Positions 30,994 to 38,165 of a stretch of DNA of 60,439 bases are shown one piece after another. Positions within the stretch are counted from its first letter, which is position 1; each line of letters opens with the position of its first letter. The DNA comes from Nitrospirota bacterium (GTDB lineage: Bacteria > Nitrospirota > Thermodesulfovibrionia > Thermodesulfovibrionales > UBA6898): the NCBI GenBank assembly GCA_016217675.1, contig JACRHC010000046.1, positions 1 to 60,439 of the forward strand. The letters run 5' to 3'. The position numbers and the translations under genes were made by a program. The notes below the pieces were generated by a model. The model worked only from the letters and a program-made list of their open reading frames with translations. It made no database searches and was not told the origin of the DNA.

Positions 30994-33358
30994 GCTTCCG
31001 TTCATCCGGGCTATCGCCAGGAAGTTTCCGATTATCACGGTGCTGGCATCCGCCATTGCGGTGCTGGCATCGGTCGGCGCCATACTCGGTGCGAACTTTA
31101 ATACTGACGTCACGCGGCTGATCCCTTCAGATGCCCCGAAAACCTCTCTCTATTTTGATCTTGTCGAAAAGACCGGGGGCATGGACAAGGCCTATATCGT
31201 CTTCAGTTCTGACAGGGTCATGGACCATGTTGCAGAGATAGAAGCGATCGGCCAGGAGATCGGGGCATCTCCTCTGGTGACAAAGGTTTCCTGGAAGATA
31301 TCCGACGATACAAAGATATTCCTGAGGGATGTGTACGCAAAAAAGGCCCCCCTGCTCCTGTCGCCGGGCGAGATGGAAGAGCTCGTCAGGAGACTCAGTC
31401 CTGAGGGCATGAAGCGTGAACTCGAAAAAACCCGGCAGAGGCTCCTGCTTCCCGGAAGCCGGCAAAACCTGGCAATGGCCGATCCCCTTAACTTCTACGA
31501 ACTGTTCCTGCCTCATATGCGCCTTGCTGAGGGGTCCTTTGACCCCGGCTCAGGCTTTTTCCTGACCCCTGATAAAAAAAATCTGATCATGATAATCACA
31601 CCGACCGGCTCGCCGCGCGATATTGCCTTTTCGGAGAAGTTCATCAAAAGTATGGAATCCGTATTGGCAAAATACAGGGGTCCAGACTTCTTTGCAGAGA
31701 TAACCGGCAGCCACGCCATCACGCTCCATGAGGCATCTGCCATGAAGAGAGAAATCGTAATGAATACGGTTTCATCACTCGTAAGCGTAATGCTCGTATT
31801 TCTCATATTCTTCAGGTCGCTGAAAGGACTGTTGTACGTGATGTTTCCGGTCGTCACCGCGATGGTCATGACCCTCGGCATAGCGCTCCTCTTGTCCAAC
31901 TCCCTTTCAGAGGTGACCGGAGCTTTTGCCGGCATGCTGGCCGGACTGAGCGACGATCTCGGCATTGTGCTCTACGTCAGGTACCTCGTGACCATGGAAG
32001 GCAGTACAGACCATGTCGAACGCATGGACAGGACCATTAAGGCCGTGTACCGGGGCATAACAACAGGCACCCTCACCACAGCAATAACTTTTTTACCGAT
32101 GGTCTTTTCGTCCTTCAGAGGGATCCGTGAACTCGGCCTCCTGACCGGCATCGGCATGCTCCTCTGCTGGCTCATGCTCTTCACCCTCACATCGCTCACC
32201 ATAAAGCCGTCCTCTGGCAGATTTATCGAAATACCAAAGCTTAGAGATCTGGCCGTCTATTCCTATCAGAGGCCTTTCGTTGTACTTGGCGCAGTCCTCT
32301 GCTCGACGCTTGTCGCTCTTCTGTTTGTCCCGCGTATCCAGTTCCTGGGTGATATCACAAAGCTCGGCACGGATGACAACAGACCGCGTCAGGCATTTGA
32401 GCGGCTGAAGGACACGTATATCAAAGAACAGGGCGTCTTTATCACAGACATGTCCATGGAGATGGAGACCGCCCTCATAAAAAGTGTTGAGATAAAGGAA
32501 GCCCTTGCAAACGATTTCGAGCATATAACAGCAGCGGGCGATATCCTGCCCCCCCAAGCAAGACAGCAGAAAAACCTCGCAGCACTCGCCGCGCTCGATC
32601 CGCAGAGAGTCATTCGTGATTTTCAAAAGATCGCTGCTGATAAGGGGTTTGATGTCTCAGAGTTTCGGGTCTTCACGGAGGGTATAAACACGATGCTGCG
32701 CAACAGGGAGATGATCACGCTCAGGGATATTGAACCGATCAGAGATGTGTTTGAAAGGCTCCTGATCAATGAGGACGATCAGTGGAAGATCATTGTTTCC
32801 GGCAATCTGAAAAAGGACAGGCCTCTGTCAGCGCTGGACGGATATACCCATACCGGACCTGCCTTCATACGGCAGGAGCTCTTTTCGATCCTGAAAAAAG
32901 ATACGGCCCTCATCGGCCTTATCGCCCTGGCATTTGTGAATATCATCCTGTACCTCGATTTCCGAAAATTGAATCTGGTGCTGCTCTGCCAGGCGCCGGT
33001 TGTTGTCAGCATCCTCTGCACCCTCGGCATCATGGGCATGACCGGCATCAGCCTGAATTTCATGAATGCTGTCGTCTTTGTGCTGCTCTTCGGCATCGGC
33101 ACGGACTACACGGTGCACCTTCTGCATCAGTATCTTGCTGATAAGGAGATCGGGACAACCTTTCTCCAGACCGGCAAGGCAGTGCTCGTTGCAGGTCTCA
33201 CAACCGTTGCAGGAATAGGTTCTATCGGTTTTTCGACCTATAAAGGGCTTGCAAGCCTCGGCCAGGTGGCAGCCATCGGCACAACCCTCGCTGTTGTCCT
33301 GTCGTTGACCCTCATTCCGGCACTGCTCGGGCTGCATGAAAGGCGGCCTCTGAAATGA
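30974..33358 (+). CDS. MMPL-family RND lipid exporter
   Basis: A 794-residue membrane protein from ATG 30974 (an alternative is ATG 30983). It has two halves, each with one N-terminal membrane segment, a large periplasmic domain and a group of five or six segments, as in MMPL/SSD lipid transporters. The conserved segments GLSDDLGIVLYVRYL and FGIGTDYTVHLLHQY carry the proton-relay Asp. Such exporters move hydrophobic lipids or polyenes across the inner membrane, which fits its place after ACP and dehydratase genes. It overlaps the glycosyltransferase gene by 4 bp. Confidence 0.87.
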   Translation: MKAMEDKLPFIRAIARKFPIITVLASAIAVLASVGAILGANFNTDVTRLIPSDAPKTSLYFDLVEKTGGMDKAYIVFSSDRVMDHVAEIEAIGQEIGASPLVTKVSWKISDDTKIFLRDVYAKKAPLLLSPGEMEELVRRLSPEGMKRELEKTRQRLLLPGSRQNLAMADPLNFYELFLPHMRLAEGSFDPGSGFFLTPDKKNLIMIITPTGSPRDIAFSEKFIKSMESVLAKYRGPDFFAEITGSHAITLHEASAMKREIVMNTVSSLVSVMLVFLIFFRSLKGLLYVMFPVVTAMVMTLGIALLLSNSLSEVTGAFAGMLAGLSDDLGIVLYVRYLVTMEGSTDHVERMDRTIKAVYRGITTGTLTTAITFLPMVFSSFRGIRELGLLTGIGMLLCWLMLFTLTSLTIKPSSGRFIEIPKLRDLAVYSYQRPFVVLGAVLCSTLVALLFVPRIQFLGDITKLGTDDNRPRQAFERLKDTYIKEQGVFITDMSMEMETALIKSVEIKEALANDFEHITAAGDILPPQARQQKNLAALAALDPQRVIRDFQKIAADKGFDVSEFRVFTEGINTMLRNREMITLRDIEPIRDVFERLLINEDDQWKIIVSGNLKKDRPLSALDGYTHTGPAFIRQELFSILKKDTALIGLIALAFVNIILYLDFRKLNLVLLCQAPVVVSILCTLGIMGMTGISLNFMNAVVFVLLFGIGTDYTVHLLHQYLADKEIGTTFLQTGKAVLVAGLTTVAGIGSIGFSTYKGLASLGQVAAIGTTLAVVLSLTLIPALLGLHERRPLK

Positions 33359-34038
33359 GCGGGAAATTCTGCTGCATCATCCCTGCCTTTAATGAAGAGA
33401 AGAGGATCGCTGAGGTGATCGCAGGAGTCCGGGAAATCATCCCTGACGTGCTCGTGATCGACGACGGGTCCCAGGATGCAACGGCAGCATTGGCCGAAAA
33501 GGCAGGGGCTCAGGTAATCAGGCATGAGCAGAATTGCGGCAAGGGTATGGCGCTCAGGACCGGGATCAGCCATGTGCTCAAACAGGGATATGATGCAGTC
33601 ATGACCGTTGACGGGGACGGCCAGCATGCACCCGCCGAGATCACCAATTTTCTTGCTGCATATGCGTCCGACAGAGGTGATATAATAATAGGTACAAGGC
33701 TCTGGGACAAGGCGGCAATACCGCTGTACCGGTATATCCCGAACCAGATCGGTATATTCTGCATATCAAGGGCTGCGGGCTGCAGGATCGATGACACGCA
33801 GTCAGGTTTTCGCCTTTACAATAGGAAGGTGCTGGAGAGTGTTCAGATCGAGACGACCGGCTTTGAGACAGAGACTGAGGTACTGATCAAGGCAGGCAAG
33901 GCAGGGTTTCGGATTTTTAGCATGCCGGTCTCGGCGATCTATCACAGCGACTATAAGACAAACTTCAGGCCAGTAAGGGACTTTTACCGGATCAGCATAC
34001 TCTTTTTGAAACTAACCATCTTCGGAGGTGCAAAATGA
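33355..34038 (+). CDS. GT2-family glycosyltransferase (DPM1-like)
   Basis: A 227-residue soluble GT-A fold enzyme. CIIPAFNEEKRIAEVI (about 6-21) and LVIDDGSQD (about 37) bind the nucleotide sugar, and MTVDGDGQH (about 83-91) holds the DxD metal site; the conserved SGFRLYNR lies at about 151-158. It resembles polyprenyl-phosphate mannosyl/glucosyl transferases but has no C-terminal membrane segments. In this operon it may glycosylate the exported lipid. ATGA overlaps on both sides indicate coupled translation with the exporter and the Cys-rich protein. Confidence 0.85.
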   Translation: MSGKFCCIIPAFNEEKRIAEVIAGVREIIPDVLVIDDGSQDATAALAEKAGAQVIRHEQNCGKGMALRTGISHVLKQGYDAVMTVDGDGQHAPAEITNFLAAYASDRGDIIIGTRLWDKAAIPLYRYIPNQIGIFCISRAAGCRIDDTQSGFRLYNRKVLESVQIETTGFETETEVLIKAGKAGFRIFSMPVSAIYHSDYKTNFRPVRDFYRISILFLKLTIFGGAK

Positions 34039-34469
34039 AAAAGGTCTTCTTCCAAACAGTAATCGTGCTTGCAATTGCGTTCGGACTCACAGCCACAGCG
34101 TCATGGACAGCCGGAACTGCTGACAAAGGAGCTTATGTCTATTTCTGCGACTGTGAAGAGGGCTGCCCCTGCCCTTCGCCCTATCTTGAACCGGGCACCT
34201 GCGACTGCGGCCTTGCCCTTGCAAAGGGAAAGGTGCTCAGGATCGACAAAGAGAAGGACAAGATCTATCTCTGCAAGTGCGATGACGACAAGTGCCCCTG
34301 CGCGTTCGACCCGAAGGATGCCACGAAATGCGGCTGCAACTACAAGGTCAAGGAGTATCCGCTCAAGGGCAAGTATGTCTGCAACTGCGGGCCTGACTGC
34401 AGATGCAATACCGTTTCGGTCAATCCCGGCAAATGTTCCTGCGGCGTGCCGATGAAAAAGGTGGAGTAG
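34035..34469 (+). CDS. Exported protein with three six-Cys repeats
   Basis: A 144-residue protein with a signal peptide (about 1-26) and three copies of a CxC-x3/4-CxC-x9/10-CxC motif: CDCEEGCPC...CDC, CKCDDDKCPC...CGC and CNCGPDCRC...CSC, giving 18 Cys in about 110 residues. The last repeat is close to those of the two-repeat protein at 17382-17756 (TxSxNPGKCxC). Probably a periplasmic metal- or cluster-binding protein. Its start overlaps the glycosyltransferase stop (ATGA), so it is made together with a lipid/exporter operon, which is hard to explain by metal resistance alone. Confidence 0.78.
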   Translation: MKKVFFQTVIVLAIAFGLTATASWTAGTADKGAYVYFCDCEEGCPCPSPYLEPGTCDCGLALAKGKVLRIDKEKDKIYLCKCDDDKCPCAFDPKDATKCGCNYKVKEYPLKGKYVCNCGPDCRCNTVSVNPGKCSCGVPMKKVE

Positions 34470-34552
34470 GAAGTCTCATCTGGCCGCAAAGAGCGGATAA
34501 GGAGTTTCGTTAAGACCGGGGACAAAAACTTGTTCAGAAGAGACAGGTGACG

Positions 34553-35221
34553 TCACATGTAACCCAGTGCCTTCAGCTGTTCTTCGATCTTTTCTTTCTC
34601 GCTCTCATCTGCCTGGCGTTCAGGTCCCTTATCAGCGGGAACGACTCCCTGACCGGAAGAGCGCTGGCGGTACAGGGATGGGTCGACCACAGAGGCCATT
34701 TTTTCTGCGTCCCGGCCGCTGCCCAGGAACCGTGCAACCAGCCCGGCACTTTCCAGGGGCTTATCGAGGATATCGCGATAGTTCACATAGATAACCTCGA
34801 TATTCGGCTGCTCACCAAGCCATTTTTTTATCTCGGCCAGATGTTTCCCGAAGATGGTCTCCATCTCCGGGTTATCGGCAGCTGCCTGTTCGCCTCTCCT
34901 CTGAAGCATAACCCTCTGTGATGCAAGGATCTCGTTGAGGTCCCTCTTCATGAAGATTATCTTATACTTCCTGTCCGACGGCAGATCGAACAATAGCATG
35001 GAGATCATCTTTACAACCTTGCCGCCGAGTTCATCCAGCCAGGCGTTGTCTTCTCTGATCTGCTTTACCTGTTCCAGCTCATAGTACCCGCACGGGTTGT
35101 CCTCGTCAGCCTTCCGCTCATTATCAACAGCAACTTCCATACCGTCAGCACTGAGCATCCGCATCATCATTGATGTCCCGGACCGCGGCAGCCCCGACAC
35201 GATAACAATTTCTCCAGCCAT
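34553..35221 (-). CDS. Sulfotransferase-family protein
   Basis: A 222-residue P-loop protein from ATG 35221 (MAGEIVIV); the frame extends 11 codons further. GLPRSGTSMMMRML (about 10-23) is the 5'-PSB loop that binds PAPS in sulfotransferases, and IIFMKRDLNEILASQ (about 89-103) is the 3'-phosphate-binding segment with Arg and Ser. Related proteins are commonly annotated as sulfotransferases of unknown acceptor. The charged C terminus (about 190-222) is probably disordered or helical. Confidence 0.75.
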   Translation of the reverse strand: MAGEIVIVSGLPRSGTSMMMRMLSADGMEVAVDNERKADEDNPCGYYELEQVKQIREDNAWLDELGGKVVKMISMLLFDLPSDRKYKIIFMKRDLNEILASQRVMLQRRGEQAAADNPEMETIFGKHLAEIKKWLGEQPNIEVIYVNYRDILDKPLESAGLVARFLGSGRDAEKMASVVDPSLYRQRSSGQGVVPADKGPERQADESEKEKIEEQLKALGYM

Positions 35222-35417
35222 ATTCTCTATTCCCTTTCTGTGGTAGTTTAGCAAATTATTATTTTTTCGGCGGCCATATGAATAATGCCGGTTTAGTTAG
35301 AGCATGCTTATCTTTGAGATGGTTTTCAATAATTCTCTGATTGTATTTCGGTTTCTGCCTCTGGTCCATTTGTGCTGCCGTGATATTACCAGTCTCGTCC
35401 GTGATTTCTGGAACTCT

Positions 35418-36575
35418 TCAGCCTGGCTGGACCATGATCGTATCCAGCAACTGCGAAAATGACTTCAGGACCTCTTTTTCAAAGACATCGGGGACGCGGT
35501 CTTTTTTCATTTCCAGCGACTGGTTCATAATCACCAGGCTGTCAAAATCAAAGCCCTTCACCCGCAGATATTCACGGCCCATGAGTACCGCAGTCTCTTT
35601 TTCGATCTCCTGCACTTTCTTGCTATCGAATAGTCTCCGGATAAAGCCGAGCTCTTTTTTTCTCTTCTCGACTTCATGCCGGATCGATTCTGCCTTGCGT
35701 TTTATCCTCTTCTTCACTTCCCTGAAACCCTCGTATCCCCAGTCCGGAAGGGTCATGCCCTGAGGCACTTCGATGCCGAAATTCCGTTCCATGGCCGAGG
35801 GCTGCCTGAACTCGTCCGTATCGCGCAGGTTTCTCTTTTCCATGTTATCGCAGAGCACTGTCCAGAGCTGAGAGATATTCTTGTATTCAGAGGTCAACTT
35901 TGCAATCAGAGGGTCTTTCTCGGTCTTGCGGGCTGCGATCCCCTGTAATTTATCCCGCTCTCTGAACTCAGCGGTCTTCTCCCTGACTATCTTTGCAATG
36001 TCACCTATCAAAATGACCCTCTCCTGGACAAGGACATTGTTCAGACTTACCCGCCGTTCAATGCCCTCTGCATCCCTGATGTTCAGGTCAATATTACAGA
36101 GTGAGGTGGCAACGCTCAAGGACTTGCCCAGATACTGTTTGGCATAGCCATAGCCCCGTAGTGCCTTTCTAAGATCAGTCCCGGGCAGAGCAGCCTTCAC
36201 AACCACGCCATCCAGGGGGTTGGAAGAAATACGGTCCTCAGAAAGTCTGTAAAAGACCATGAACTTCGTCCCTTTTTTCCAGAACGTGAATGTCCCTTTA
36301 TTCAACATCTCTTCCACGGTGCGATTTCTTGATTCGAGGAGCAATTCTTTCAATGACGTCTTTTGTTCTTCGCTGAGTTCGATATCCGGAGCTGAAAAAT
36401 CTGCAAGGTCATTATTTGCGATAAAATGTGCAATCATATTCTTTATCAGCAGTTTCCTGTTGACGCCCTTTGGGACCACAATCCCGCCATATCCCGAGCC
36501 TACCGGCGGCTTTTCCTGCCTGCCTGCCTCCTCGACATTGATCTCATCCCGCAACTGTGAAACAGCAATCTTCAT
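35418..36575 (-). CDS. Hypothetical protein, coiled-coil rich
   Basis: A 385-residue cytoplasmic protein without signal peptide or membrane segment. The N-terminal part has GSGYGGIVVPKGVNRKLL; the C-terminal half (about 270-345) is strongly charged and helical (KKRIKRKAESIRHEVEKRKK), a probable coiled coil. No enzyme motif is visible and I do not recognise the family. A second frame continues for about 42 codons after its stop without its own start; I could not tell whether that is a frameshifted tail. Confidence 0.6.
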   Translation of the reverse strand: MKIAVSQLRDEINVEEAGRQEKPPVGSGYGGIVVPKGVNRKLLIKNMIAHFIANNDLADFSAPDIELSEEQKTSLKELLLESRNRTVEEMLNKGTFTFWKKGTKFMVFYRLSEDRISSNPLDGVVVKAALPGTDLRKALRGYGYAKQYLGKSLSVATSLCNIDLNIRDAEGIERRVSLNNVLVQERVILIGDIAKIVREKTAEFRERDKLQGIAARKTEKDPLIAKLTSEYKNISQLWTVLCDNMEKRNLRDTDEFRQPSAMERNFGIEVPQGMTLPDWGYEGFREVKKRIKRKAESIRHEVEKRKKELGFIRRLFDSKKVQEIEKETAVLMGREYLRVKGFDFDSLVIMNQSLEMKKDRVPDVFEKEVLKSFSQLLDTIMVQPG

Positions 36576-36640
36576 TTTCTTATAACCGGCCCCTTGAGAT
36601 AACCTCTGTTTTTTGCTTCATAATGAGCAATAGTATTATA

Positions 36641-37432
36641 TCATGCACCGGAGCGGGATCTTGCCCGGAGATTAAGCAGGGTCTTTGCCAGCAGCGCTGT
36701 ACCCACGCCGAGATGCTCTTCCGGATTAAGCGTCGGGCCAAGGAGTGCGACCTGGGCAGGCCGCGTCAGAAGGCGCTCGTCGTATTGAGCATCCGGACAT
36801 CGCCTGCGCAGTTCAGCAATCAGATAGGTGAAGTTAAGGGCGCGTGACGGCTGAAGCGCAGTACCGAGCGAATCATAGAGAAGGGCGTTCTCCCGGAATA
36901 TGAGTAAAGGAATCCCTTCTGCATAGAGATTGAAAAAAGCCGTGCGTTCCTCGGTAGCCACTTCCTGAACCGTCTTCGTGGTCTTGGTAAGCATCAGTCC
37001 TCCGGAGAGCACTGCGCGGCCCAGGCTGACTGATCGGTTCTTCACTGTCTCTGTGGAAGTGCCTCTGACAATCCCTATGCCCCGCAAGATCAGGCTGACA
37101 TTCTGAAAAGAGATACGCAGGCTCTCGCCGGTCTCTGTTACCACAGCAAGTTCATTCTCTTTCAGTTCAAATTTCCTCACGATCAGAGGAGAAAGCTCTG
37201 CATCAATCTCGCCCTGCGTAAGTATAAGAGCATTAAACCCTGCTGACCGCAGCTTCTCTTCCATCTGGACTGCCCGATCCTGTTCAGCAAAAACACCGAT
37301 TGTGAACGGTCCATTTCCGGGTGACCGGAGACGGGACAGCGCCTCATACATGGTCATGCCCAGGGCTGAGGCAAGGGCAGGAGCATAAGTTTCCCTATCC
37401 TTCTCCAGACTATGAATTGCAACAATATGCAT
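36641..37432 (-). CDS. Hypothetical protein
   Basis: A 263-residue soluble protein with no signal peptide. The first 100 residues look like a small alternating alpha/beta domain (MHIVAIHSLEKDRET, GVFAEQDRAVQMEEKLRSAG); the middle has a strand-rich section with ELAVVTETGESLRI. No family recognised. It precedes the S4-domain gene on the same strand, but with no clear functional link. Confidence 0.6.
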   Translation of the reverse strand: MHIVAIHSLEKDRETYAPALASALGMTMYEALSRLRSPGNGPFTIGVFAEQDRAVQMEEKLRSAGFNALILTQGEIDAELSPLIVRKFELKENELAVVTETGESLRISFQNVSLILRGIGIVRGTSTETVKNRSVSLGRAVLSGGLMLTKTTKTVQEVATEERTAFFNLYAEGIPLLIFRENALLYDSLGTALQPSRALNFTYLIAELRRRCPDAQYDERLLTRPAQVALLGPTLNPEEHLGVGTALLAKTLLNLRARSRSGA

Positions 37433-37446
37433 CGCTTATAGACAGG

Positions 37447-37656
37447 TCATGCAATAATTATCTCATGACCTTCGAATGCAACCCTGTCCCCTTTGCGGAG
37501 CTTGCAGCGCTTGCGCAGTTCCAGGCTGCCATTGACCCTGACATGACCTTCGGCTATGGCGGCCTTTGCCATGCCTCCGGTATCGCAGAGTCCAAGCACC
37601 TTCAGAAGGTTGTTCAATTCGATATATTCCCGATTGTTCAAAATAAACTCTTCCAT
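37447..37656 (-). CDS. S4-domain RNA-binding protein (YbcJ-like)
   Basis: A 69-residue single S4 domain: IELNNLLKVLGLCDTGGMAKAAIAEGHVRVNGS followed by KLRKGDRVAFEG. This is the YbcJ/RNA-binding S4 group, small proteins thought to act with ribosomes or tRNA. ATG start with GGAGCC upstream. It sits between two small unrelated genes. Confidence 0.85.
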   Translation of the reverse strand: MEEFILNNREYIELNNLLKVLGLCDTGGMAKAAIAEGHVRVNGSLELRKRCKLRKGDRVAFEGHEIIIA

Positions 37657-37732
37657 TCAGGCTCCTTTACCTCAGCGGATTATCCGGTGCGTATACAAGA
37701 CTTCTTCTGACCCCTGATGCACAATGCTCCGG

Positions 37733-37942
37733 TCAGCCCATTATCTCTTTCACCCGTCCCACGTCGCCGCTTTCGAGACGGACCTTTATCCCATGGGGAT
37801 GGGTCGGGGATTTCGTCAGGATATCCTTCACAATACCTTTGGTAAGCGCACCGGTGCGCTGGTCCTTTTTCATGACAACAGAAACCGTCACGCCAGGCCT
37901 TATATCCGCTCTTTTCATTCCGTCCATGATACTCTCCCGCAT
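37733..37942 (-). CDS. YwbE-family protein
   Basis: A 69-residue protein of the YwbE (DUF2196) family: a small SH3-like barrel with RADIRPGVTVSVVMKKDQRTG, LTKGIVKDILTKSPTHPHGIKVRLE and GRVKEI. Conserved in many bacteria, function unknown. The start may be ATG 37942 or the in-frame ATG 37927 (MDGMKR). It abuts the decayed kinase fragment. Confidence 0.82.
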   Translation of the reverse strand: MRESIMDGMKRADIRPGVTVSVVMKKDQRTGALTKGIVKDILTKSPTHPHGIKVRLESGDVGRVKEIMG

Positions 37943-37943
37943 C

Positions 37944-38165
37944 CTATGTATTCAATGTCTGCTGCACCTTGCGCAGGAGGTCCCCCCGTGCAATCGGCTT
38001 CAGTATGCCCATTGTGCTGCTGCCCGGTCCCGTAAACAGTTGCCGCCTATACCTGTTCCTTTACCGACCGGCTTTGTTGTAAAAAAGGTTCAAATATCTT
38101 TTTCTGTATCTCTTTTGTCATGCCTCGCCGGTGTCAGAAACTTCTATGCTCACACCACGGCCTTA
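37944..38165 (-). pseudogene. Decayed histidine kinase/receiver remnant
   Basis: On the minus strand the region reads GVSIEVSDTG, then one base is lost, then MTKEIQKKIFEPFFTTKPVG in another frame: the G1/F box of a histidine-kinase ATPase domain. After an internal deletion it resumes as ILKPIARGDLLRKVQQTLNT and a stop (37944-37946), the last helix of a receiver domain. It is therefore the scrambled 3' part of a hybrid kinase, lying directly downstream of an intact one. Confidence 0.65.

Noticed and set aside
35290..35417. Open frame of about 42 codons continuing after the stop of the 35418-36575 gene
   Set aside because: It reads well (EEFQKSRTRLVISRQHKW) and could be a frameshifted tail, but without homologues there is no way to tell, so I did not extend the gene.
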